This document shows, one piece after another, positions 47,942 to 58,915 of a stretch of DNA of 64,000 nucleotides. Made by a program: the position numbers and the translations under genes. The notes under the pieces are model-generated. The model was not told the DNA's origin. It made no database searches and saw nothing but the letters and a program-made list of their open reading frames with translations. Position 1 is the stretch's first letter. Each line of letters starts with the position of its first letter. Source of the DNA: Siphonodentalium dalli (Eukaryota; Mollusca; Scaphopoda; Gadilida; Siphonodentaliidae); assembly GCA_032622095.1 (NCBI GenBank), contig CP136066.1:41677835-41741834 (forward strand), given 5' to 3'.

Positions 47942-50900
47942 TAATTAGCAGGGTTACCCGGCGTTGCCCAGGTTAAAGTGAAACCCTCTGCATATTGTGG
48001 ATATATGGTGGGAATAGATACTCTTGTTCAAAGAGTTACACATATTCTCATAAATTATATATCCAAATAGCATCACAAAACATTATTCTTACACATGGAA
48101 TATAAGTATTAGCTCACCTTGTCGGATCGGAGCGATTGTCATTTTGTTTATCGCGATTAATCCGTCCCACAAAAAAAGAACTATTTATTTATTTACAACT
48201 GCATACACTTCTTCAGACGTTATAACATGAACATCATAAACACATTAGTTCGCAAAAATAAAAGACGACAATTGGGTTTTACATAGAGATGTATCAATCA
48301 ATCTAGTGGGTTTGATTCAGATTTTAAGGACACCTGGTTATGATATATCCATGAAGATACAGATGTTTTAAAGAAATGTCCAGGTGCTCCTCTGTTCATG
48401 GTGCTATATACTGGCTAATTATTCTTAGTTTAAAATAAATGTTGCTATGTTACTATATCAGCTACATATGCCCGACACAGAGCGAGATTTTGAGTTGTTT
48501 ATGTTAGGCGATGAGTCTGTTCTAAAACATGAAAGATATCCTCTGTATATTGTGCAGATATAACCTTGTCAGATGTCAGTATTGGGGGTTCCTGAAAAAG
48601 TCATGTGCCACTGACTCCGTTTTCTTTTATCTCAGAAGAAATTATATTTGACGGCACACTGTGACCACTATTGTTGAACAGGCCTTCTATACATTGCCAT
48701 ATCTCTTGTAACTTGCTTGTGTTTTGTGTTTTTAACACGCACGATTTGATTCCTCATATCATTTGAGAAGAATGTGTATTAATTTGATGTTAATTGGCAC
48801 TAAACATATTTCCATCAGTTTTGGTGACCCGCCCGTCCCTATTTCGGACTCAAGCGGCGCCACCTTTGACACCATTGAACCACAAACTTAGACTCTTTAT
48901 GGAGATAAATATATATAGAATTGTTGAAAATTGGCGAGTATACAAATTCATATTAAATCCATATCTCTCACCCCATACGGCACCAATTTGGCGTATTAGA
49001 TTCCTCGAATCACGGAGAAGAATATGTATCAGTCTGGTGGAAATCGGCGCTAAACATATTGTTTATCAATTTGTGTGTCTCTCTCACCCTCTGTCGACCC
49101 CTGTCTCGAATGGCACCACTTTGACATCATTAAGCCACACAATTAGACTCCTGATATCATCGAGATAAATATTTATAAGTTTGGTGCTAATCGGCGACTA
49201 AACAATTTTTTTAATCAAATTTAGTGCTCACCCCACACCCCACACCATCTCTCACACAAACGGCACCAATCATGTAGTTATATCACATGATTTGATTCCT
49301 CGTATGTATAAGAGTGTGTATCAATTTGGTGGAAATTGGCGCTAAAAATATTGTGTATCAATTCTGGTGCCCCTCTCCTTTTCAGTGCACCTCCTGATTG
49401 GAATGACGCCAATTTTTACAATTTTAATCCACGCCATTAGAATCCTCATACCATGTGGATGATTTTGTATAAGTTTGTAAGCAATCGGTGACTAAACAAA
49501 TTCTTATCAAATTTAATGCCACCCCCCCCCCCCCCCCCCACCAAATCTCACATCCAAACGATACAAATTTGGCATTTTTAAATCACACAATTAGATTCCG
49601 TGTATCATGGAGAAGAATGTGTATCAATTTTGTGGAAAATTATTTTATAAATGTTAGTGCCCCTCTCCCTTTCAGTGCAACCCTGACTCGAATGACGCCA
49701 CTTTTGACAGCTTTAAGCCACCCCATTATACTTCTCATACCATGTGGATGATTTTGTATAAGTTTTTGTATATAATTGGCGAGTATAGAAATTCGTATCA
49801 AATTTAGGCCCCCCCCCCATATCTCTCATCCAAACGGCACCAATTTGGCGTATCTAAACCACACGATTAGATTTCTCATATCACGGAGATTATGTATCAA
49901 TCTGGCAGAAATCGGCGCTAAACATATTGTTCATCTTTTTTGTGGTCCTCTCACCCTCTATGCATCCTGACTCGAACGGCCCCACTTGTGACAGCTTGTG
50001 ACATCCTTAAACCACCTAATTAGACTCCTGATATCATGGAGATGATTATTGGTAAATTTGGTAGTAAATTGGTACTAATCGGCGACTAAACCAATGTTGA
50101 TCAAATTTAGTGCCCACTAACCACCATCTCTCACCCAAACAGCACCAACATGGCGTCTTTAAATCACACGATCAGACTCCTCGTATTATGGATAAGAATG
50201 CATATCACTTTGGTGAAAATTGATGCTAAAATTGTTGCATATCAATTTTGGTGCCCCCCCCCCCCTGCCTTTCAGTTTAACTCTGACTCGAATGACGCCA
50301 CTTTTGACAGATTTAAACCACACCATTAGACTCCTTAGTTCCCCTCCCACGATCTTTCATCCAAACGACAGCAATTTGGAGTCTTTAAATCGCACAATTA
50401 GATTCCTTGTATCATGGAGAAGAATATATATCTATTTGGTGGAAATCGGCGCTAAAATTAGTTTTATCATTTTTGGTGCCCCTCTCTTCTTCCGTGCATC
50501 ACTGACGCGAATAGCGCCACGTTTGACATATTTAAACAACACCATTAGATTCCTCATATCATGGGAATTATTATATAAAAGTTTCGTGGCAATCTGCGCA
50601 AATTATGTTCTACTCCTCCCCCTTTTCTGCCCCTGACAACGGCGTCACTTTAGAAAATTCTAACCCACACCATTATCTTTCTCGTAAAAAGTTACCCCTA
50701 GTAGACAGTTTGGTGCCATCTAGATAGTCCCTCGGCGCTAAATTACATGTAGTTTATAAATTTTGGTGCCCCTCTCCCCTTCCATGCATCCCTGACTCGA
50801 ACGGCGCCACTTTTGACATATTTAAACAACATCATCAGATTCTTTATCTCATGGGGATGATTAAATATAAGTTTCGTGGCAATCGGCGAAAAAAAATTTG

Positions 50901-51093
50901 TCTGCCCCTCCCCATTTTCTTCCCCTGACAACAACGGCGTCACTTTAGAAAATCCTAACCCGCACCATTATCTTTCTCGTGAAAAGTTAACCCTAGTAGA
51001 CCCCTTGGTGCCATCTAGATGGTCCCCTGTGAATTTCTATAGAACACAGACAGACAGACAGACAGACAGACATTCGCAAATATAGATATAGAT
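47942..51093 (+). mobile_element. Insertion of 3.15 kb with a degenerate ~285-bp array
   Basis: It starts near TAATTAGCAGGGTTACCCGG and ends with a CAGA run and ATAGATATAGAT tail, inserted into the split MITE. From about 48780 to 51040 a unit averaging about 285 bp repeats roughly eight times, each with two related halves (GGCGCTAAACATATT... and GGCGACTAAAC...) and phrases such as TCATATCATGGAGA and GACTCGAACGGCGCCAC. The microsatellite-like 3' tail suggests a retroposed non-autonomous element, but no RT is present. Confidence 0.6.
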
Positions 51094-51764
51094 GCCTGGC
51101 TTACAAGGACAAGATAAATATTGTTAGGCAAGTGTATTCTCTTATAATTACAACTACTTTAGATTTCGCTTAAATGCGTTCATTTGATTGGTCAATGCCC
51201 TTAGATACGCTTGGTAGCGACAATCTATATCAGCCGAGGGAAATGTCGTTTCCCGCATCACAACGCGCAGTGATACTTTAAGAAATTGGGCGACATGCAC
51301 CAACGGTCGCCCCACACCATGACGCAATTTCCTAAAAGCATCCATAGTTACCATACCGTGAAAATAAAATTAACGAATTAGACAGATCAGTGAAACTATG
51401 AAATGCGATAATTTTGTTGGGGATAAAGGAATGTTTTACATAACTATGAGGGGGACCACCCCCTTTTCGTACGCCGGATTCCGAGGTTAATATAGAGTAT
51501 TCCGGATGCCGAGTGTCAGTACGCCGGATGCCGAAACCTGTATATTTCGTATTCCGGATGCCGAAATTACAATGACAGATATTATTTAGTGTTGTTTTTT
51601 GCATTCATAATTAACTAATAATTAACATACTTAATTTTCCTACCCGTCAATAGAAACAATGACAACAATAGTGTAGACGGTGAACGCAAAATGTATAGTA
51701 CGAGAGATAACTCGATCGCTTTCGAGACTTCGACTTGCGACCTTGAAAATCTAACTTAGTAAAC

Positions 51765-54602
51765 ATGGCGCTCAAATTTGAGGCATCTAATCCAGGAGAT
51801 ATTGGTCGACCTCTGCACCCTCCGGACTCAACGTCACCCCACTAATTTTCTTTCTTAATGCCTCCTCTAATTTATTTTCGATCGTTAACCAGAAAAAAAA
51901 CGTGGCCGCAGAGACTCCAGACAAGATGGCGTTCATCATGGCGTCCATTTTATTTATATGCACCAGGTCTCTTTGATCGCCGTTATAGTAAAGATGATAT
52001 CACATACGTTCTTGTTTTCCGCTCGATTCGTTATGCTAATATACAACCCTTATAAATTGGAAAAAAATCCGACACCAGAATCAAATATGGCGGCAAATAT
52101 GGCCGCCGAAATGTGAAAATAAGCTATATTTCTGACATTTCACCACATTTCGTTTGTCTCTGTGGGAAAATATTGGCATCTTGGCGTGAATTTATACATT
52201 TATCGTATAGAAGACTCATTAATAAACACAAGGCGACCATAATATACATTCATTGTAGGATATTTTTGTCCGATATCACGTTTTCCCAAATGCCGGTATA
52301 ATAGGTCAAAGCCGAATCGACGCTAATAACGCGATGTAATGTTTCGAATCAATGAATGTTATTGCTATTATAACACCACCCATGCATATATATGTGCAGT
52401 AGATACTCGAGCTAGGATTCTTCTTATACCTGAGTTTAGGAATATTCACCCAAATCCAAGATGGCGGCCAAAATGGCCACCAGAATCGCCGATTTTAACA
52501 TCAGTGAGCGTTATTGTCATGACAAATCCACACCTGTTTACTATTGTGAGTTGGGAACACTTAGGCGAAGAACTGTCCTTGTACCATATCCAAATAAAAG
52601 TCCCCAAAAATCTAAAATGGCGCCCACAATGGCCGAAATTTCCGAAATATTTTGAAAAATCAACGAAATTCCCTCCTTTCCACATCATTGGGCATTATTT
52701 TCGAGAAAACTGGACACACGCTGACAGTTGAGTTGGAAATACTGAGGTGAAGTAATTACCTTGCATCTCATGCAAGAAATTGTTTTCCAAATTGAAGATG
52801 GTGGCCAAAATGGCGACCGAAATTTGAAAACAAGCTCACATTCCTTTACTTTCTTACGATGGGCCTTATTGCTACGCGATTTATGCCCACAATTACATGT
52901 TCATATGGAAAATGTATATGAAGTACTCAATTGAGTTTGGCAAATTCCTCACAGTCAAGATGGCGATCAAACTGGCGGCCAGAAATTGAAAAGAAGTCGA
53001 TTTTATCACATACTAATTTTAACTTTTTGTCATTATTTCGATGGACAAAACGGTACATAATATAAGCCATCTATGAGTTCCAACATAAGTCGTAGCCTTC
53101 TGGAAGGATGAAAACCCACAATTAATAATCGCGATGTGGCATTTCGAAATCCATTCTTCACTAAGCGCCCATAATGACCGTAACCGTATATAGGTGTGCC
53201 GAATAGTCATATTTTAACTTCCAAGAATCAAAACAACAGTACCTGAGTTTATTCTGAATTGCCATATTCAGCATTATCTGGACCAGTTTCCGTCTCTTCG
53301 TCAGATTAATCTATCTCGCTCACACCAACACAGTTTTCTAAACTTCTTTGTAGAAAGGTCCCACTAATCGGAATGTGTCAAACAATGCATATGACGTTGC
53401 CGGTCTCTATCTGCGTATATTAAGCTTTGATAACCTGATGGGGATAACAACGTCAACATGTGCACATGGTCAACATGTGCACCTTGTGATCTTCACAAAC
53501 AGCCACTTCTCAATATATGGTTAATCAATTCACATACTCATCTAATGCACTGACGTACCCGGAAAACTTCTGAATATGGCTTCGAATGTTGAAAGCCTGA
53601 CATTTGACGGATGCCTTTCTGCTAAGGCGTAGAAGACCATAATGCATAATATACCCACACTTCTTGACCGCCTACTTGACTGAAACTCAAATGAATACAT
53701 ACTTCATATCAATATTCCATATCAACATGTAATGGTGGGTAGAAATCGCGAAACAATAACGCCCATCGTAGGAAAATAAATGAATGTAGGCGTGTTTTCA
53801 AATTTCGGTCGACATTTTGGCCGTCATCTTCGATTTGGAAATCAATTTCTTGTATGAGATGTAAGGTAATTACTTCACCTCAGTATTTCCAACTCAACTG
53901 TAAGAATCGTTGAGTTGTCTCGACAATAAATGTATAAATTACGCCAAGATGCCAATATTTTCCCACAGAGACAAACGAAAGGCGGTGAAATGTCAGAAAA
54001 ATAGCATATTTTCACATTTCGGTGGCCATCTTGACCGCCATATTGGATTCTGGTGTCGGAATTTTGGCTAGTTTGTAAGGGTTGTATATTAGGATAACGA
54101 ATCGAGCGGAAACAAGACCCCATGTGATATCATCTTTACTATAATGGTGATCAAAGATACCTGGTGCATATAAAAAAAATGGCCGCCATGATGGACGCCA
54201 TCTTGTCTGGAGTCTCTGCGGCCACTTTATTTTCTTGTTAACAACAGAAAAAAGTTAGAGGAGACATTAAGAAGGAAAATTAGTGGGATGAAGTTGAGTC
54301 CTGGTGGGAGGGGTGCAGAGGTCGACCAATATCTCCTGGACTAATGCATCCGGATGGAATTCAGTTCATCACGCCGTCCGGAACAGCGGAGTTTTTGTTT
54401 GTCTCTGTCAAATGGAACCAATATTTCATTATCGGAGCTAAAAACCCTCCTCATCAATGAGTACGGTGTTACTCAGTGGGCCGCATCGTTGGGTGTGGCG
54501 AATTTCAAAACAAAAATATCATTGAATAGGCTAAAACCCGACCCAGAATCCCCCATGGAAGGTTTTTATGCTGTGACACGGAGACGGAATGGAGCAACGT
54601 AA
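51765..54602 (+). pseudogene. Small transposon ORF (~93 codons) split by a fold-back insertion
   Basis: An ATG at 51765 opens MALKFEA and is cut at 51787 by the fold-back element; sequence from 54344 continues in the same frame through NISLSELKTLLINEYG and QWAASLGVANF to the stop at 54602. The two parts stay in frame whether or not a 3-bp target duplication is removed. I recognise no domain. As the only open frame of the GAGGGGG-ended element it could be a regulatory or DNA-binding remnant, or chance. Confidence 0.4.
51788..54343. mobile_element. Giant fold-back element, shorter deleted copy
   Basis: TAATCCAGGAGATATTGG and inverted CCAATATCTCCTGGACTA ends, same family as 33978-38939. The right arm lacks roughly 0.9 kb: near 53930 it jumps from the TTGTCTCGACAATAA region straight to the TTACGCCAAGATGCC region. 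Hence the palindrome is asymmetric. Confidence 0.8.
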
Positions 54603-55291
54603 AGGGATAGTTGCATAGTATTCCCACGTCTCATTCTTTCTTTGAATATATATGGTCATATATAGAATGAATTGCACATTTGATACTACCAATGCGTTGT
54701 TTTAGCTATAAATGTTTGGCAAAAATGGGTTAAATTGGTATAAATAGTATTCCGGATGCCACCCTCTGTTATGGGGTATTCCAGATGCCACCCCCCCATT
54801 TTAGGCCGGATGCCGGATGCCAGAGGGGGTGGGTGGTCCCCCTCAACTATTCCACCATTAGTATTCGCATATATCCAGCTTCGTGTCAATACTAATATGA
54901 CATGGCAGTGGACATGAGAGCATAGAACGCACCTTTGTTTACTTTTCGAGTTTGTCACCGGAGACCGCAAATTCGGTGGGGAAGTTTGGGAACACCCCTT
55001 CGGAATTGCTATCGAATCGGATTGTCTTTATGACAATAGTTGTTCTAGAATCGTTTTAAATAAGTGAAAATTACACCAGCAAGTACTGTTTAATAGTTTA
55101 CGGGTGTGATGTCTTGCTTTTGTATAGTTGGAAACAGAGATCGAATTGTGTGTGTTCATCTCGAACTTCCGGTCAGTCGCCATTTTTTATTCTCGACCCA
55201 ATTTCCCATTTTACTATTTTAGTGTTTTGAATATAGTTTCCTTAAAAAAAACTAGTTTAATTACCAACTATTATGCGGATTGTCGTAATTA

Positions 55292-55424
55292 TAAGCAATC
55301 AACGTCGTTTTCGATGCATCTGTCGGCGCAGAAGTGTCTGATGCCGAACTACATACTTAGTATGTAATTTGGCATCAGACACTTCTATACGCCGACATAT
55401 GCATCGAAAACGACGTTGATTGCA
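55292..55424. repeat. Hairpin with about 60-bp arms
   Basis: TGCAATCAACGTCGTTTTCG arms run through GCAGAAGTGTCTGATGCC-like sequence to a short ACATACTTAGTATGT centre. Confidence 0.8.
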
Positions 55425-55547
55425 TATATATGCGATGATCCATATGGGAGACTCGCATATGTAAGAAAATGTATTGGCACAGGGTTTTCACAAAATTTCG
55501 GATAGCTCCTGTCATGAAGGGTTAAATCGTTTCACATCTTTTTACAG

Positions 55548-56136
55548 ATAACCTTGCCTTTTGACGACCTGCCAGTCAGTATACATGCTACATTCAATAA
55601 CGTCGAGATAGGAGGTTTAACGCTCACACCATTTCGGCAAGAATTCCTGGCAGCCATGCTGGGAATAACCTTTATTAGAGGTAGTATAACGCTAGGCGTC
55701 GATGGATCGGAATCCACTAAGGACATGAGTGGAGTGGAAGTTCAGTTAGAAACAAGCGTGAGATCTTACCGCACGGTTGTAACAAACGTTGGCGTCAGAT
55801 ATGACGTCGAGCTTCGTATTATTGATGGCAACGCGGTTCGCAATTTAGTGATGCAAGCAGAACCAGGAACCCGCCATTTTATTTCTGATGCGCTGAAAAT
55901 AAAGTTCCGACAGCTGCTTGCCATTGATTCGCGTTACCACATTCTAAGCTTCACGATTCCAGACCGCAACGACGACACACGACGATTCATACCTTCAGAA
56001 GTAGCATATATTTTCAATTATGACCAATCAGAGAACGGGAACCACGTGTATGCAGCACTGATGGCTATGCCAAATATGAGTGTACCTACTAATCCGAGAA
56101 AATTCGTCTTTGCAAACAGTGAACTGTTACTTCCAG
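55548..56136 (+). CDS. Gene B exon 2: core of secreted TULIP-like protein
   Basis: This is 196 codons plus one base, entered in phase 0 after the CACATCTTTTTACAG acceptor and left by a consensus donor CCAG/GTGAGC in phase 1. It begins I-T-L-P-F-D-D-L-P and follows gene A exon 2 throughout: LTPFR, DMSGVEV, VRYDVEL, FISDALKIKFRQLL, ILSF, RFIPSEV, MPNMSVPTNPR, LLLPG. By eye about four residues in ten are identical. Gene A has no intron at the LLLPG position and continues about 33 more codons in the same exon, so gene B either has an extra intron here or is broken. The frame reading past the donor (to 56354) does not resemble gene A. The rest of the gene was not found before 64000. Confidence 0.8.
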
Positions 56137-56421
56137 GTGAGCCATTAATATATACAAATTTACATCCATTTGTTTCTAAAATCCTATTGTGTTTAATCGG
56201 GATAATTACATGGCGGAGGGGGCACACTGGATGTAGGAATGTCGTCGCACCAACGTCTCGTTTAAGTTCCCAATATTTAACGATATTCAGTCCAACTCAA
56301 AATGCTCTTTTATGTTTATATTTATTTTCACGGAGATGTAATTATAAGTATTAATCTGAATTTCCTATTAATATTTATTACATAATCCTACCCTTATTCC
56401 AATCAATGAACCCATTCTATA

Positions 56422-56990
56422 AATTGTATTATTATCCATCCCTTAACTAACACTCTTTCTGATTGGGCAAAATCCGCCACGTGACAATCCGGGAAAAAGT
56501 CATATTGGACTCCCGAATGTCATATTGGACTCCCAAGTGTCACAATATGACTTTTTTTATCGGGAGTCTGTGTCGTCACGAATTAACTATTGCGAAATGA
56601 ATCGGTGAAATTGTTATGCGCACGCAACACTGGTGGATTTAGTAGACGTTTCACTTCCGCATTGAGTTTTTCTTTTTCATTTCCATGTTTACTGTTCCAA
56701 ATCATGCTTATTGATGATCAAATACAGGCTTTTATAGAGAATTAATTGCCGATAAATACCAAAAGTAACCACTAAAGTTTTATTCCCAAAATTTTTATAA
56801 ACATACAGATGGATGATAAAAATGTCATTATACAAGGTTGTGTACAGTATGATTTTTTTTCTTGTACTCGTCCAGGTTGCGGTGAAAAGTCATATTGGAC
56901 TCGACACTGCGTGTCTCGTCAAATATGACTTTTCACCACAACCTGGACTCGTACAAGAAAAACTCATACTGTACACAACGTTGTATAATA
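56422..56990. repeat. Dispersed repeat (AAAGTCATATTGGACTC), copy 2, with terminal hairpin
   Basis: Counterpart of 42426-42870. At 56832-56984 a hairpin has arms of about 65 bp (TTGTGTACAGTATG...AGTCATATTGGACTCG and inverse). The long frame crossing it is arm sequence. Confidence 0.7.
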
Positions 56991-57597
56991 ACTTTATACT
57001 GTACACAACATTGTGTAATAACTTTACAATATGGCAACCCATACATCAAGCGCTAGCAACTGATGACGCTCTCCTGTGTCATTTTAATCTTTTCAAAATT
57101 TGGGAACCTTTTTTAACTGTTCAAAGTTATCTATTTTGGCTATTCAACTTTAGTTTGTTATGTACGTTCAAATTCTATTTTCCAAATTTCTATAAACCGC
57201 TCCTGGGTCATGCCTCACAACATGTTATCATGATGGACGAGGAAACCAGTATATACCTGTAGAAATTGGGCACCAGAGCCTTAAACACCCCCATTTCTTT
57301 AATATGCCTTAAAGCTATACCTTCCTCTTCCATGACGATATGCTTACACCTATTTTATTAACGCCCCCGGTGTATATTGTTCTACATATTTTATAAAGCT
57401 GTAGTCCGCTGGGCATTTTATAAATAGATAATGGGTTTTTTCTGGTTATTTTGGAACGCATTAAAGTTGTACCGCGACCCCGAGCCCGGTAAATGCTGTA
57501 GTTGAAATTTCAATTTCGTTTATTTATTGTCGTTGATTTTGGTTTGTGATAAGCTATGCCAATTACAAATAGAAGAAATGAAAAATATAATTTGTAA

Positions 57598-57990
57598 AAT
57601 GCGTATGTCAATTGATACGACGTGTTGTCCGAGTGTAGTCTGAGACAGCCGAGTCAGCCACCGGTTCGTTAATTAGGTGCTGCTCGGCGTGACAGTTTGC
57701 AGTAGGTCCCCTTTTGCGGAGATATTTGCGAAAGTCCCCGAATTCGCGGAGGTCCCCTAAAATGGTCGAAATATGTTGATTTTTAATGAGGGAACGGGTG
57801 CGTATATATCAATTGATACGTATTTTAAAGAGGTTAGTCGGATACAGCCGAGTCCCCCACGGTTCGTTTATTTGTGCTGATCGGTGTGACAATTTGCAGT
57901 AGGTCCCTATTTGCCGAGGTCCCCGAATTCGCGGAGTTCCCCTAAAATGGTCGATATATGTTGATTTTAATCAGGGAACGAGTGCGTAAA
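57598..57990. repeat. ~195-bp satellite-like tandem dimer
   Basis: Two head-to-tail copies share TCAATTGATACG, ACAGCCGAGTC, TTTGCAGTAGGTCCC, CCCCGAATTCGCGGAG and CCCCTAAAATGGTCGA; a third copy starts at 57990 and stops after about 35 bp. Confidence 0.75.
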
Positions 57991-58054
57991 TGTCAATTGA
58001 TACGTATTTTAAACAAATACCGACACGGTCATCATAATAGTGGTTTGTTCTATC

Positions 58055-58095
58055 AATCATATCATCGTCATCATCATCATCATCATCATAATACG
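58055..58095. repeat. CAT trinucleotide microsatellite
   Basis: Several uninterrupted CAT units. Confidence 0.85.
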
Positions 58096-58261
58096 GAACA
58101 AGTCTTGCGACTTTTCGTCCAATAACATTATTTGCAATGTTTGTTTACAAATATATGTTTCGTCATTCGATATTTACTTGTGAGTCACTTGAACATATTA
58201 CTAACTAATTCTTGTCGTCGAACTCGTATTTTATTTAATAGAAGAATGAGTCTATGTATAA

Positions 58262-58480
58262 TTTGAATTGATCGAGTGTTGGAGCCTCAACCGCGAAGTC
58301 TGGCAGCGGTTCGAGGCGAGCAACCGCCCTCGCGGGAAACGCGTCCGAGGTTTCCCGCTCTTTAGGCGAAAAGCGGGAACGAGAAATCTCCCGTCGGTGA
58401 GTGAGATTCGTGAGTCGGGCCTCAGAGGCGAAAAGTCGTTGCACGGGCGCAGCTATTTACCACCCTCTGCGTGAAGAAAT
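58262..58480. other. GC-rich island with overlapping stem-loops
   Basis: It is markedly GC- and CpG-rich against an AT-rich surround. Perfect stems are GCGGTT/AACCGC (58306-58327), CGGGAAAC/GTTTCCCG (58333-58357) and CCCGCT/AGCGGG (58354-58377); the last two share CCCG and exclude each other. The motif AGGCGA(AAAG) recurs in loops at about 58314, 58364 and 58426. Both strands have open frames of about 68 codons but no recognisable protein. It might be a SINE, an LTR fragment or a structured RNA. Confidence 0.4.
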
Positions 58481-58522
58481 ATTTTCCTATGGCCTTGTTA
58501 ACAATGGGCATTTGTAGCTTTT

Positions 58523-58915
58523 TTATCTCACCTGAGACGAAGTCTCCGGTGGAGCTATAGTCATCACTCCTCGTCCGTCGTCCGTCCATCCGTCCGTCAG
58601 TCCGTCCATCCGTCCGTCAACAATTCTTTGAACATCTTCTCCTCCCAATCCATAAGCCCGATTTGGTTCATATTTGGTGTGGATGTTCCCTAGGTGACTC
58701 TCATTCAGATTTGTTCAAATGAGGTCACTGGGTCAAATAGTTCCGAAGCCAGGGCCATAACTCTGTAATTCTTACAACGACTTCTCAAATTTCATTGGGC
58801 CGAATGGGTTCATATTTGATACAAAGGGTCCTTGGGGGACTGTTATTCAGATTTGTTCAAATGATGTCACTGGGTCGAATGTGGGCGGAGCCAGTGACTT
58901 AACTCAAAACAAAAA
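58523..58915 (-). repeat. Dispersed repeat family B, copy 3 (inverted)
   Basis: Begins with TCACCTGAGACGAAGTCTCC and a CCGTCCGTCCATCCGTCC run, followed by the inverse of the phrases at 13800-14372. Confidence 0.7.

Larger units (their letters stand above)
51448..54844 (+). mobile_element. GAGGGGGACCACCC-ended DNA transposon with 6-bp target duplication
   Basis: The ends GAGGGGGACCACCC are inverted at the two sides, and AACTAT is duplicated at 51442-51447 and 54845-54850. The empty site in the 43.67-kb M1 copy has AACTAT once. Both subterminal regions carry direct copies of TATTCCGGATGCC-like motifs (four on the left, three or four on the right). Excluding the fold-back inside it, the element is about 840 bp with one small ORF. 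The superfamily is not assigned. Confidence 0.8.
51147..55424 (+). mobile_element. Element M1, large copy, interrupted by nested elements
   Basis: Flanking sequence shared with 43150-43965 is at 51160-51447 and 54845-55285. It was inserted in the second hairpin of the split MITE (CTCTTATA / TATATATGCG), probably with a short TATA duplication. A hairpin of 133 bp (55292-55424) sits at its right edge and may be part of M1 or a separate insertion. Confidence 0.7.
47311..55520 (-). mobile_element. One piggyBac-like MITE split into three pieces by insertions
   Basis: The pieces are 47311-47409 (TTAACCCTTTGATGACGGGAGC end and first hairpin arm), 47933-47941, 51094-51146 (GGCTTACAAGGACAAG spacer, ATATTGTTAGGC and second hairpin start) and 55425-55520 (rest of the second hairpin, then AGCTCCTGTCATGAAGGG-TTAA). 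In order they line up with the whole inverted copy of the intact element at 7849-8110, so roughly 260 bp has been expanded to 8.2 kb within gene B intron 1. Confidence 0.8.

Noticed and set aside
54354-54602. Independent host gene at this ORF
   Set aside because: Its upstream part continues on the far side of the fold-back element and both lie within the GAGGGGG-ended transposon, so it is listed as a transposon ORF instead.
56137-56354. Extension of gene B exon 2 to the stop at 56354
   Set aside because: The sequence past the GTGAGC donor does not follow gene A, so it is treated as intron read-through.
56813-57262. 149-codon plus-strand frame with a signal-peptide-like start
   Set aside because: It runs through a dispersed repeat and its terminal hairpin, whose arms generate repeated peptides; no resemblance to gene A or B.
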